From the NCBI GenBank assembly GCA_011032825.1, contig JAADJZ010000020.1:620001-684000 (forward strand): 64,000 bases of DNA, in the 5' to 3' direction. Below are positions 11,086 to 22,079 of this stretch, in pieces. The translations under genes and the position numbers were made by a program. The notes beneath the pieces are model-generated. The model was not told the DNA's origin, searched no databases, and saw only the letters and a list, made by a program, of their open reading frames with translations. Position 1 is the first letter of the stretch, and the number at the start of each line of letters is the position of its first letter. The stretch comes from Massariosphaeria phaeospora. Taxonomy: Eukaryota; Ascomycota; Dothideomycetes; Pleosporales.

Positions 11086-11368
11086 AGCAATCAAGGTATG
11101 ATCCCGTGTAGGCACCATACCGGGTAATGACCTGACCAGTTATACGACCTTCTGACAGGCCCCCAGCAAACTCGTAGGAACCGGATGTATATAATACTGC
11201 CTCATGTAGCCACCAGATCTCTATAGCCCTCCCTTATCACAACAGTTGCTGCGGTGATCTCATCTGAGGTACCTTTCCAAGAGGATGAGTGAAAGGACCT
11301 CAGGTGACTGCCGGCGGTTGCCGGGGTGTTGGATAAACTCAATATTGGCGAGGGAGGGAGCGCGGAAG

Positions 11369-11375
11369 TATAAAT
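11369..11375 (+). promoter_or_regulatory. TATA-like box upstream of 11428 gene
   Basis: TATAAAT lies 59 bp upstream of ATG 11428 and only about 29 bp upstream of the alternative ATG 11398, which favours 11428 as the original start. Confidence 0.45.
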
Positions 11376-11427
11376 TACCATTCTCTTTCGACGATATATG
11401 TACAATACACCCACAACCACCGCGACA

Positions 11428-12062
11428 ATGTCAACCAATGCCAACTCCATCGTCGACGCGCTCAGCCAGATGACGCTCTCCTCCTCCGCGCCTTCTACCC
11501 TCAACTCTACGCCCGGCCATACATGCGCCGACTTCTCGATCGAGATCCGCGAGAGCATCTACGAATGGGCAATGCGCATCGGCGGTCACTTCAACGGCTC
11601 AGTCAACGTCCAATCATATACAAGCTCGACTGCTGCTTCCCGACCGGGTTTCCTCCCAGCTTGCTGCTGGACTTCGAACGCTGAGTGGGCTATCGCCGCT
11701 CGCGTATATATCCGGCACACCACTTTCGAGATCCGTACGATACATGCCAACCGCTGCTTGGAGCGGTTCCTCGCCTCCCTTCCAAACAACACGGGCTTCG
11801 CCGCGCTGAAGGAGATATCGACTTGAGGTTCAACCAGGATATCAACGACTACGAGCGCGTCTCCAAATCTGTTAGTGAGCTTGTAGCATTCTACCAGTTT
11901 GACAGGCTCTTTCTCTGCAGAGGACTCAGGGAAATCAAGTTTGAGGCTATGGCCGCGGATTCGGATCCATTGGCATTTACGGCTCTGGGGGATTTGGCGG
12001 ATTGGTTGGAGAGGGAGTTTCTGGGGAGGAATGGGCAGGTCGTGAAAGTAACGCGACTTTGA
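11428..12062 (+). pseudogene. Frameshifted paralogue of the 9929 gene
   Basis: From ATG 11428 (MSTNANSIVDALSQMTL) the frame is open to a TGA at 11824-11826. The next frame then carries the rest of the family pattern (DLRFNQDINDYERV to the stop at 12060-12062). The break falls in GAGATATCGAC at 11812-11822. Reading it without one AT dinucleotide gives continuous KEIDLRF, so a 2-bp duplication in an ATAT run explains the shift. Without it the protein would be about 210 residues, close to its relative of 241. A sequencing error cannot be excluded. The first part includes TCADFSIEIRESIYEW. Confidence 0.6.
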
Positions 12063-12571
12063 CTGGGCTGGATCAGATGGCACCCCATCGGGGAAATTTC
12101 CGGACTGTTGTCTATTAAATCATTGTTGATATACTACACGGCTTCGAAGAACTGAGATAAGGAACTTGCCAGTTTACGTTCAAGCGCAATATATGACCAT
12201 GATTATTCTCAACCAGATGAAAGAGATGTGGTGGTGCCGGTGAATTATTGTGGTGAATGCGCATGGGTCACATGACAATGTTTCGGGAAATGTCTTTCAA
12301 CTTAAACACACCTCCTATAGACGACCAACTCAAAATTAGCTTGCACTTCTTACTGCATGTCTACTGTTCTCTATGCCTTGTGAAACCTTAGATGCACTGC
12401 TGATGTCGTGTCTCGCAAACTTTCATCATGTCGTGTCTCACCCAAGTTAGAGCTAAACGGGACTAGGTTTCTACTAGCGTCATCTTGGCGCCCTCCCAAC
12501 TTCGACTCTTCCTCCTACCACCCACGACATTTGCACGGCAATATTCACCAACCCGGCGTCACTCCGTCAGT

Positions 12572-13584
12572 ATGTCGCACGAACACCATTCGGACCAGGC
12601 TCTAAACTTGCTCAAGTCGTAAGTCGTCAATTTGGCAACATCCCTGGAGATAATCGCACTAAATGTCGTGGTAGCTTGTTGCAGACCGGAAAGCACTCGG
12701 ACTTCGTCATCACCTGCGGCAATGATACATATAACGTTCACAAGTCTATCGTGTGCTCTCAATCCGATTTCTTTGATGGCGCTAGCAGGTTCGGAAAGGT
12801 ATGGATCTCTCCGAGCTGATATGGTGAATACCTTCTTTCCGCTGAACGTACTGATATGAGAATAGGAACGTGAAGATGGTATAGTTGATTTGCCGGAGGA
12901 TGAGACAGAGATCGTCAAATACATGATCCAGTACATGTACGAACAGGATTATTATGCCGCTAACGCGGATTTCATAAGTCCTATTCCGCTTCGCTTCAGG
13001 GCCGAGAGTGTGGGAGGCCCCAACCCAAACCTGGACCAGCAACAGCTACAGCGATATCTAGATCAGTTCGATTGGCGTTCCGCGGCAAACCGAGACGCTA
13101 TTGATGCCAACCCTCACAACGTCAGTACTTAACGCACCCGTTGTCCAGTGCACATACTAAATTGTCTACTCAGCTTTCTACTACTGTACCGCCTGACTGG
13201 AGCACGGATCTCTTCCCGACAGGAAAATTGGAGGACTCAATTTCGCCCGCCGGGAGTGATATCCTTGCCCCACACGCGAAGGTATATGCAATTGCCGACA
13301 AATACAATGTCAAGTGTCTGAAACAAGCCGCGGTGGAAAAGTTCAAGACAACTTTGGACGAGTTTTTCACAGGCATCGAGTTCTACGAAGCCGTCACCAT
13401 CGTCTACACAACGACTCCACACACCGACATTGTGTTGCGGGATATTGTCGCTCAGCGAACTGCGGACGAGAAGGGGAGATACGCCATGTATCCTCTACTG
13501 GATCATCATCTGCAGGAGCTTCCAGATCTGGCGTATCGAGTTCTCCGCTGTCAGTACCCGAAGCATTCGTCTGAGCTCGCTTAA
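12572..13584 (+). CDS. BTB/POZ domain protein, four exons
   Basis: The coding sequence is join(12572..12618, 12675..12798, 12866..13120, 13174..13584), 278 residues. All three introns (56, 67 and 53 nt) have GTAAGT, GTATGG or GTCAGT donors and TAG/CAG acceptors and keep frame. It starts MSHEHHSDQALNLLKS. The BTB core reads LLQTGKHSDFVITCGNDTYN, VHKSIVCSQSDFF and VDLPEDETEIVKYMIQYMYE. A Pro/Asn/Gln-rich loop follows, then HAKVYAIADKYNVKCLKQAA, the usual post-BTB helical stretch. It is the classical fungal BTB type with the acidic DLPEDE turn. Likely an adaptor for protein-protein contacts; partners unknown. Confidence 0.88.
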
Positions 13585-14134
13585 GAAAACTACTTTAGCG
13601 AGGATGGATATGGTAGAGTGGGTATCATCGTGATAGTTCTGTGGGGAAGATAGATTGGTCTGATAGTTGAGCGTAGACCCGAGTACTCATACAATCCAAA
13701 GCACGGAACTGAGGGAGACTTTCAAGCTTGAATATCGCAGTTCGATGTCGATTTTCCTTGCGGAATATAATGCATATATTCAAATCACAACGCCGAAGCG
13801 GCATAGCCATCTGGACTACTCACGGTAAATATCCAACCAGAGGAATTAATTACGAATTCGTGCCTAGTAAACACTCCAGATTCTTAACACGTAATTCAGC
13901 TCTATGTCTCGGCACATCACTCATTTCTCAATAGGGTAAAAGAATCAACAAATATCTATATTGTTGTGTAAAATCTTGTATTACTTCTGGACACTACATA
14001 CTAGGTCTGAGTCCAGCCGACACCTTCAGATACATATTGCTGAGCCATGGAACTACCATACTAGCTCATGGTGAAGGTAGAGGACCTCAGGTTCTTCCTC
14101 TGGCATAGGCGACACAATTTGCAAAGTAGCCGAG
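13585..14134. other. Intergenic, no gene seen
   Basis: AT-richer spacer between convergent genes (BTB on plus, BCS1-like on minus). It should contain the 3' ends of both transcripts. No conserved frame or repeat was found. Confidence 0.6.
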
Positions 14135-16000
14135 TCATCTTCCTCCTGAGGTTTGGTCACTATCGCGCTCGAGGATCGAGTCAGCTTTGCCGACGGAAGA
14201 GTCTGGTGTGTAGAAAGCATCACTATCCTCTTCTTGGGACGGTGCGATCTCTTGACCCTCGTCTTCGTCAGCACGCACGACCTTGTCTTTGGTTTGCGTC
14301 TTACCTAAGCTGTCATCGAAAGTCTTTACTTTGCCCGTAACATTCACGCCAACACTGTGCTTCGTTGCAGAGGTCTCGAGGGGAACCTCCAGACGCCCCT
14401 TCGGCACCCCGGAGAAGTTACCCAATGCCGGTGGCCTAGAAGCACAAGGGATGGGAGTCGCATCTTTTTCCTCCGGGACGCTTACATCTCCGTGGAGGCC
14501 GAAGATATTGTTCAGACTAGAGAAAGCCCAGTTGCGGAGCTTCCCCTTTATCTTCTCTTCAGGGCGATCTAAGGCACGGTCTTGTGCGGGATAATAGGTC
14601 CCATAGGCAAGATCGATATCCAAGTCTTCGTCTGCGAAGTCATCGTGAGTTGGGGACGCGTATCGATACCCCGAGCCTGATACAGAACATGAATCTTTCC
14701 CCAGCGAAATCTTGTCCGAGCCTGATACAGAAGATGACTTTTCCTCCAGCAAAATCTTGTCCGATTCGGATGATGAAGACTCAGGAGCTTTCTCATCGAG
14801 CGTTGGCGAGTGCTCAGATGCTTCTGGAACAGTAAATGATGGACCCTGCTCATACCCCTCGTATGTGAAGTCGTCCAAACCTTCCATACCCTCCTCATCT
14901 TTTCCAGAATCAGGCTGATCACGATGAATGTCGTACTGAAATTCAAGCTTGCCGTTTCGCTTCTCCTCGAGAAATTTCGGGAACTCGTCTATGGCCTTTT
15001 GCGGTAAGCCTTTTCTATCCAAGCAGAACTTTTGCTTCGGTAGCTTCTTAAATTCTGTTTGAAATTTCAAGTCGTTCATGCCCGACAGGTCAAATACGAA
15101 GAGCGGTAGATCATACTTGCTCGCAATCGCCTTGGACAAAGACGTCTTTCCGGTACCGGGAGGGCCGTAGAAGAGATAACCTCGTCGGTAAGGAACCCCG
15201 TTCTCGAAGTAGAAGGTTTCCGTTTTATCGTCGAAAAAACCGTCCAGATCTGTGACTAATTCCTTCATAGAGGATGGCTCCATGTCGATGGTGTGCAGAG
15301 GCCGTTTTCGTGCGGTTAACTCATCTGTTTTATCCGACCGGACGTTGTGTAATTTTAGGATCTTGTTCTTAAACTTCTTGTCTTTTCCTGCTTCGAGGAG
15401 GAGATCTCTAATCGGCTCTGAACTACCCCAAATACAGCGTAGGGTTAACCGCGGATTGTAATCGTCGAAGTTTGGTGACCTACCCAGGAGGAAAGGGATA
15501 CCCCTGAAGAAGAAGAAGCTGGATCCTTCGGCGATCACTAGTTTATGAGTCGGGTCACTCTAATTGCGGCCATACTTACCCCTCTGGTCCTCCCATTCGA
15601 GATGTTCGAATACTGGTAGACATCCAAGAAGACGGCTGGACCGCTGCTTGCCGATCCAACCCAGCAATTCGGTCGAGAGTGCATCCCTCGGATCCAACTG
15701 AATAGAGTTCGTACAGTTGTTGAATGCCCACTCCAAGGCGCTGTGGGAGTATCGGTACATGGGCAGAAGGACCGCTATAGACCAAACGATATACGAGATG
15801 TCCACGCCACTCTCATTACTGACACATTCGCGGATAGCTTCGAACAGAGGTTGCTTCATACTCCGGTCCAAGTCGACGTTGATTATCTGGTCCAGCCAGT
15901 TAGGTTGGCGAGTAAGTGCCTGATCCTTTTTGTGACGTCGTGGATATTCTTCCGCCGATTCCGAGACCCAGTCCGGATCTTGTTCATCGTAATACGACAT
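14135..16000 (-). CDS. BCS1-like protein with truncated AAA domain and acidic repeat tail
   Basis: The coding sequence is complement(join(14135..15537, 15580..16000)), 607 residues. The 42-nt intron has a GTAAGT donor and splits one Val codon. Residues about 30-200 form the BCS1-N-like region (ISYIVWSIAVLLPMYRYS, FEHLEWEDQRG, FFFFRGIPFLLG). An AAA start follows: SSMKELVTDLDGFF, then YRRGYLFYGPPGTGKTSLSK (Walker A). After FVFDLSGMNDL and FKKLPKQKF the expected Walker B (usually hxxEDID) is absent, and the sequence turns into a roughly 270-residue acidic, Ser-rich tail. The tail holds two copies of an SDKI-L-SVSGS repeat. Family knowledge: BCS1 proteins are AAA translocases; paralogues without mitochondrial roles are common in fungi. 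ATP binding may remain, but hydrolysis is doubtful. A shorter paralogue lies next upstream. Confidence 0.75.
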
Positions 16001-16863
16001 AACAGTGGATTAACTTGTATAAACTTGGGTGTTGGACGGAGATGGTAGAGTTGCCTTAGAGGAAGTAGGTGGTTGAGTTTATAATTTAGTAGAGAGTCGG
16101 TGTGCGCTATATAATATATAGTGCGTGAAAGCTACTGGAAACAATGTTCATGAGGTCGATGCATTGTCAGGTTGTCCCGTCATCAGTGGATTTTGACGGT
16201 ACACATCTGTGAAAGGAAGCGAAACTGATGTTCCGCCGCCCTCCTAGCAACATACTATGACTTTTTCATCGCACACGCCCTCGCTTAATGCAAGTCGTCA
16301 ATTCCAGGAAGGGTGAGTAACGGGTACCGGAGATTACTTGCGATCATTCCTGCTATCATTGTTAGGTATCTCTTAAGAATATGCACAAAGCGCGAGATCA
16401 GGAGCCGCTTATACTTTGTAAATGAAGTTTTTATGTAGAGGTGCGACCTCTAAAAGACATACTCGCGACGGTACCAGCACGAGTACAGGCTACTTGCATT
16501 CTTATATCACATTGTTCGAACACAAATCCACATAACTGCTAGCAAGCTGACTGAACCAAGCGCAAACCACGCAACACGTTTCTATCTCGATAAGACAGCA
16601 AACATTGTTAAACAAATACAACATAGTTAACGATTCACTAGAGTGGATGTAGTGCGAAAGTCTCTCCGTTATCAATACAAAACATAGAGCTAATAGTTTC
16701 AATTACGACCATAGGTATCATGCACGAGACTATTGAGATGTGATTAAGCTAGAACTTTTCGCAGATATATTTGTATAGTTGCCTCTATGTTTATAGGGCG
16801 TAGTGAGTCGTGACAGCACGTTAAGTGCCCTGTCTTTAATTTTCAGCGTGTCCTAGACATGCT
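16001..16863. other. Intergenic between the two BCS1-like genes
   Basis: 860 bp, AT-rich, with a run of TATA-like sequence (ATATAATATATAG at about 16108) suited to the promoter of the BCS1-like gene. No ORF is supported. Confidence 0.5.
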
Positions 16864-17406
16864 TCAACAAAGCCTTGACGTTTTGGTGCTTAAGGTATAC
16901 CCGTCAGCGGCCACAATCTCGTGGGTCTCTTTGGTTTCGGGATTCTTAGTCCTCCTGTGATAACCGAAGTCCCTCCACTCGAGGTGCTCGAAGGTGGGCA
17001 GCCACGAAAAGAGATGACTGGTCGGCTGATTGCTGATCCAGATCACCAAGTCTGACGCCAAAGCATCATTCTCTTGAATCTGGAATGCATTCATGCCATG
17101 ATCCCTGACCCATCGCAGAGTCGTTGCGCTATACTTGCGGAGGGGTATCAGCACTGTGATTGCCCATATAACCGCAGCTATATCAACCCGGAGAGACTCT
17201 TTAACCCAAGACCGAACAGCTTGGAACAAGGCCGTGTCCATTGTGTTCTGCATATCTAAGTTAAGAATCTCGCTTAACCAATTGGATGTCTTGTGTTGTT
17301 TTGTTGTTTCTGTACTTGACGTACGAGGCGGTATGTCGTCATTGTAGTCGTCGCTGTAGTACTTCTCATCCCTGCCTGGCCCGTCATTGTAGCCGTACTC
17401 TGACAT
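16864..17406 (-). CDS. Short paralogue of BCS1-like N-terminal domain, lacks AAA part
   Basis: A single open frame of 180 residues from ATG 17406 (MSEYGYNDGPGRDEKYYSDD); an upstream in-frame ATG at 17460 is less likely. It matches the first exon of the neighbouring gene in order: NWLSEILNLDMQNTMDTALF versus NWLDQIINVDLDRSMKQPLF, then VIWAITVLIPLRKYS versus IVWSIAVLLPMYRYS, then TFEHLEWRDFG versus VFEHLEWEDQRG. It ends soon after the point where the neighbour's intron lies, so all AAA sequence is missing. It may be a truncated duplicate, or a stand-alone domain that acts on the full-length relative. Both are on the minus strand, 864 bp apart. Confidence 0.6.
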   Translation of the reverse strand: MSEYGYNDGPGRDEKYYSDDYNDDIPPRTSSTETTKQHKTSNWLSEILNLDMQNTMDTALFQAVRSWVKESLRVDIAAVIWAITVLIPLRKYSATTLRWVRDHGMNAFQIQENDALASDLVIWISNQPTSHLFSWLPTFEHLEWRDFGYHRRTKNPETKETHEIVAADGYTLSTKTSRLC

Positions 17407-18063
17407 GCTGATGGTTGCAGGAAGCTGAGATCGATGTTGGTTGAGGGTAAAGGTATGCACGCGGTGTTGCGATACTCTCGTGCTGAACTGGGATCGGTAT
17501 ATTTGTAGTATATGTGGTATATATGGTCAGCAAATGTGACTGGCAAGGATGCGGTGTCGCTGTGATGTGCGCCAGCGTGTCTTGAAAATGCGCTCGATGT
17601 AGATTCCAGAGCTCGATATCAATATTCAGTATTTCCACCCCGTCGCACTACCAGCCGTATACCTTGCGTAATTTCGCCTGCATGAGCTTCCATTCTTTTG
17701 TATCTGAATGTTGCGACGAGACGTTGAAGATATACTTCCGACAATCATCCTACTGTAAAACGACAAACCTCACCGCAAATTACAAACCGACAGAATGTTT
17801 GCTTGCCTGATCGATTGCATGCGCATGCGACGTGGAGACTGCTTGCCATAAAACAGGGACCAGATGCAATCCGGGTGAACAATGTCGTCCTATATTCAGA
17901 AAACGTAGTTTGGACGGTTCTCAGGTTAAAATCAGACAGACCCCAATAGACTCTTACCGACTCCGGGAATTAAGAGTAGGAATTAAAATGAGATGCCGTC
18001 ACAAATGATGTTTAAAGGAAAGTCGGTGTTGAAGCCTGAGCGAGGAGGTGAATAGCCGGCTTG
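17407..18063. other. Intergenic, no gene seen
   Basis: Short AT-rich spacer with the upstream region of the 17406 gene and the 3' side of the membrane protein gene. Nothing else is supported. Confidence 0.5.
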
Positions 18064-18657
18064 TTAAATCCAGTATTGAGGTGAACGGAGATCGAAAACC
18101 TCAGGGAAGAGAAGTTCTGGATGCTCGACATTGTAGGCCACGATGCAAAAATTCCAGGATAATTCATGATCCATTATTATAGCTATATACAGAGATAGAG
18201 GCATTGTAGCCCCTCCGGTTAGCAGGAACACAAAGAAATACAAGCCCACCATCGAACCGCCAAAACCTCGGACTATTAAGGAAAGTGTGCCGTAAGTAAA
18301 AAGACCAGACCAGAATGAGTCGCCCAAATTAATAGAACCCAAAAACAAATACAGAAAGAAACAAGAAATTGAAAATACAGCCCTGTCAGGTAACTGTCCG
18401 TGAACCATGAATCGGAGAAGTGGAACGTGGATCAGACACCAGTCCAGAATCAGTTTACCGAATCGACCGAACGTGAGAAGAAGAAAAATAAAAATACAAA
18501 AGTTACATGCAATGAAAATAGAGACCTGTGAAATTATCGATGCCCCGAGGTCGTTGCGTGTCCCGATGAATACGATAGGCCTGTGTTGGGACATATCGAT
18601 CCTCTTGCCGGAAAGTGGGAATGTTCTCAAGCATCGAGTGGATGAGAATATGTTCAT
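18064..18657 (-). CDS. Uncharacterised polytopic membrane protein
   Basis: Open frame of 197 residues from ATG 18657, with an alternative start at 18594 (MSQHRPIVFIGTRND). It has about four hydrophobic segments: one near IISQVSIFIACNFCIFIFLL, one near AVFSISCFFLYLFLG, and a longer pair near MVGLYFFVFLLTGGATMP. It ends VFDLRSPQYWI. No family is recognised. Codon use is AT-richer than in neighbouring genes, and the dead gene just upstream points to a low-constraint neighbourhood. It could also be one exon of a larger decayed gene. Confidence 0.4.
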   Translation of the reverse strand: MNIFSSTRCLRTFPLSGKRIDMSQHRPIVFIGTRNDLGASIISQVSIFIACNFCIFIFLLLTFGRFGKLILDWCLIHVPLLRFMVHGQLPDRAVFSISCFFLYLFLGSINLGDSFWSGLFTYGTLSLIVRGFGGSMVGLYFFVFLLTGGATMPLSLYIAIIMDHELSWNFCIVAYNVEHPELLFPEVFDLRSPQYWI

Positions 18658-18815
18658 CCAATTAATCTAGCATAAGAAAAGAGCCAGAAAAGAAACACAT
18701 GATAGGAAAAGGTTTTCCGCTGCAGGGAGCTCCGTGGGGCAATCAGACACCGATGGAGCCAGGAGAGATGAAGCCGCCGTGTAGTCGCTCGTATGAGCTC
18801 ACAAGAACAGGGGTC

Positions 18816-20419
18816 TTATTCTCGTTGCTTTCCCTTCTTGTTCGACGACGGCTCGTCTTCATCCGGTGGGCCGCTTCTCTTTGTGGAACTTCCAGCAGTC
18901 GAAGTGAGACTCGCACTCTGTATTCCATGGGTAACAGCAGCGACGGAGGTATTCTCGTCAGTATGCGCAGTCTGTCCGGTGACTTCGGTCGGAGAGTTGA
19001 TGGAGAAAGGATTAGAACTGGACGCCGATGCGACCGCTGGCTGCCATGGGGGATTGGAACTGTACGCTGCAAGTACTGGTTGCCCTGACAGGTCGAATGG
19101 AGGCGATATTTCCGTATATCTCCCCCTTAGGACATCATTCCAGAATTTCGGATCCACAATGTTAACGTGTTTGTTGTCGGTATATTTCTCATCCATTAGC
19201 CAGTTCATCTATTCATTGGTAGGCCATATAAAACGGTGAAGGTTGCCCATGTGGGTGTCTACGCCAAATACTGGCTGAGTACCGTACCGGTAGTTGCAGC
19301 TTTTCATGCCCTTGGTGAGTGGCCCGTCTGCATAGCGCTGGTTGCTACACATGATTCCTTCCTGAAAGAAGTTTTGACGGCAGAAACGTTCTTCCAGTTT
19401 GTCCGGGTTTCCGATATTCCATATAGGTTTGGTTGAAATTGCTGGTTAAAATGTGGCCCACCCACATCGCCCATCCCTTCCATGACCTATCTTCTAGCTC
19501 AGTCGGAATTTCGTCTGACCGAACGCTACACTTAGGACAAGGCCATGCCACAAACCAATCCTTCCTGTGGCCCTCCTTTCGTCGATAGTTTTTGAGATCC
19601 ATCAGAGTGATCCCTTCTGAACCCGTGGCAGGGCCTAGGCTCCCGAATTCACCCCGAATTCCATCGCACTGATGTATGTGTCCTTGTGTGTCTATCCAGG
19701 CGTGACTGCATTCATTCTCCCAAGGAACCATCCCAAAGTACGCTGTTCTCGAGCCTTGCTGTAAATCTGGATAGTGGTTGAGGATGACGTCCGAAACCGC
19801 ACTCGCAGGCAACGTTCTGCATGGACGGGGGCGGAATCCGCCCATAGCCCATGGAAAAAATCCATGGATTTCCAAGGGCGCCGCGCCGGATATCCCGCCT
19901 ATAGTAACTTGTATAGGCTAGCTATCTGTACAGTCTAAGAGGCAAAGAGGCAAAAAGGAAGAGAAGCGTAGGGAGGGGTAGAGAGGGGTAGAGAGGGGTA
20001 GAGAGGCTAAGGCAGCTAAGAAGAGAGGCTAATCCTATTAAAGCTAGATTATATCCTACTACAGTTAAGATAATGACGATATATGAGCTTAGTACCCATG
20101 GAAATTCTCCATGGTCAACGGGCGGAGGTGGGCGGAGACGGAAGCTATGGAATGTCCGTCCATGCAGAACGCTGCTCGCAGGGTCCACCTCCACAAACCC
20201 AGATTGTTCACAGTGCTCGAAACGATCTTCTCCCTCGGGTATGGCATTCTTTGGGCACAGCCACCTGGTTGAGAAGACGTCGATTCGCTCTAGAAACAAC
20301 CCTAAGCCTGTTTTACCATGAGGGCTCCTCAGTGTATCTTTAGGTATGCCGATGGCCTTAGCTTTTCTCGCTCTTTCGAATATGTCGATCTCTGGCATAT
20401 TCTTGGAAGGGCCAGCCAT
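18816..20419 (-). pseudogene. Unknown gene split by a hAT-type MITE, plus frameshift and stop
   Basis: The reading starts at ATG 20419 (MAGPSKNMPEIDIFERARKA) and runs to the MITE at 20174. Removing the element and one target copy (19802-20174) joins EVDPAS to AVSDVILNHYPDLQQGSR in frame. Further on it reads AYFGMVPWENECSHAW and WFVAWPCPKCSVRSDE. Near 19440 the sense frame moves by one base (into KPIWNIGNPDKLEERFCRQN). That frame meets a TAG just before 19208 and then continues as MNWLMDEKYTDNKHVNIV down to the stop at 18816. Paired Cys (WPCPKC, FCRQNF, KSCNYRY) hint at a metal-binding fold. I do not recognise the family. Three separate lesions mean it is dead in this genome. Confidence 0.65.
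19810..20174. mobile_element. Non-autonomous hAT-type MITE, 365 bp, 8-bp target duplication
   Basis: Left end CAACGTTCTGCATGGACGG (19810-19828) and the reverse complement of the right end, CAGCGTTCTGCATGGACGG (20156-20174), match at 18 of 19 bases. The element is flanked by CTCGCAGG at 19802-19809 and 20175-20182, a perfect 8-bp target duplication. An 8-bp duplication with TIRs starting CA(G/A) is the hAT pattern. Inside each end lie CCATGG palindromes (19849-19867 and 20096-20114) and GGCGGA/CCGCCC motifs, so the ends can fold further. The centre holds an AGAGGGGTAG triplication near 19978-20003. It has no transposase. It differs in TIR from the two large hAT elements in this window. Confidence 0.88.
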
Positions 20420-21635
20420 AGTGAATATCAATCACTAGCTGAACAAACTTGAAGTGTCTCGTGAACCTTTGTTGGTGTCGATTCACGAATGTTGGAGACT
20501 GTGAATATGGATAATGTATGATAGTACGTGCAAGAGAGTACAGTGGTTATAGTGGTTGATGGAAAGAAGAAAGCGGAGAAACGAGGTCCAGGGAGGGAAT
20601 TTATACTTCTCGTAAAACTCCATCTGAACTTGTGTCAAGCCGTGACTCGACAATTGTGACTATGCCGACCTCGGCGTCACAGACACGGACGCGCCCCATG
20701 CACCGATGACCCCGCAACTCATGATGCATTTGCTCATAAGACTCACGATCTGGAGGACAACCACCAACCACAGTTCTTGTTGCCAATGACTCGGCGAGGA
20801 GGGACTCATCTGCGGAGGTGTTCGCCAGGGCTGAAATTTGCGTTTAGCGCACCGACGCGATGCACAAGCCAGCACTCGGCGCCCGCTGCAGTCAACGCCT
20901 CATTGAGGTTCCACAAAGTGGTCATCGCGGGGACGGATGAATTGACGCCCGGCGGGGACGATATCGATCACCAGTCCACGGCACATTTCTCTATACCTAA
21001 CCAATTCCCTTAGCAGTGCAAACGATGAGAGCACGATGTATAAGGTTGGCAGTTTTCTGCGAAGTCCTATCGTGTCCACTACAGTGGGGTTTGAGTTCGA
21101 AGATTTTACTCGAGGGAGAGGGTGCGAGCAGCACTGGGAGCGTGAGAGCTCGCATTGAGTCACCCCTTTTGACTCCAGTGTCTGGCGATAGTGTCATCGA
21201 ATACTCGTCACGTCCTACAGTCATAGATAATCACGTCTAATGCTCGGAACGGAGGGCAACCGGTGGTGTGAGTGGTGTGGTGAGCGATGACGAAATTCCA
21301 AACGTGGGAAACGTGGAGGTTCGCGCACAGACGACGGGAGGTGCAGGTACCACCGGGCCCGGCCAACGCAAGGACTACGGGTAGCCTCAACCGACTTCAT
21401 AGCACCTCAAGACGGTCCCCGGCTCCGCACTTGACTCACGCATGCTTCACGGATGACTGTCGAAGATGACAAGCTGCGCATCGTCAGTCAAGGAAGGCAA
21501 CCCACGATGCTCGCATCCCTCACTTTTGTTCACCTCCTACACTCGAACCATATCATACATCCGCGTTACGTATCTACACAACAGATTTACTCTTCGACAC
21601 ATCATACTATTCGCAACGACCCGAGAGCCTTGACG
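20420..21635. other. Intergenic, no supported gene
   Basis: About 1.2 kb with only short overlapping ORFs on both strands. No domain, splice pattern or repeat could be supported. Confidence 0.5.
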
Positions 21636-22079
21636 ATGGGTGCCGGTTGCCCAGGCCCATACATATGCTTCATCAAGGAGCTGGAGGAAGATCTTCGGCA
21701 AATACTCGAGGAAGGAATCTGGCTCCGGCACGCAGAAGTCATCGAAGCGGACGCAATGGATGATCCCAGGGGAAATATCGGGGAAGCTAGCAGTACTGAA
21801 GGTGGCGATCAGAGGGAGGGCGATGCGAAGGATAACATGGGCGCAGGCCGCCGATTCGAGCATTGGTACTCTGCTCTCGCCTATACCAACGTAAACACCA
21901 ATTTGGCTCTCAAAATCTCCACTTTCCAAACCTCCGCTTCCAGGTTCGGCGCTGAGGAGTTCAGAACCCGAGCCGTGGGTTCAAGCAGCGATTCTCCGGG
22001 AGTTACGGCGCTTCAGCGAATCACGCAACGGAAGACGCTGGACTCACACACTTCTCAATGGCCGAGAAACCACATTTGA
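21636..22079 (+). CDS. Hypothetical ORF, weak support
   Basis: A 147-residue frame from ATG 21636 (MGAGCPGPYICFIKELEEDL), open further upstream to 21453. The first half is acidic and helical-looking (KELEEDLRQILEEGIWLRHA); the rest is low in recognisable motifs. No family is known to me. It could be a small gene or a chance ORF; the opposite strand is open over much of the same span. Confidence 0.3.
   Translation: MGAGCPGPYICFIKELEEDLRQILEEGIWLRHAEVIEADAMDDPRGNIGEASSTEGGDQREGDAKDNMGAGRRFEHWYSALAYTNVNTNLALKISTFQTSASRFGAEEFRTRAVGSSSDSPGVTALQRITQRKTLDSHTSQWPRNHI

Noticed and set aside
19345..19460. An intron that would repair the frame change in the MITE-split gene
   Set aside because: The candidate GTGGGC donor with a GAAG acceptor leads to an early stop and does not restore the good downstream frame.
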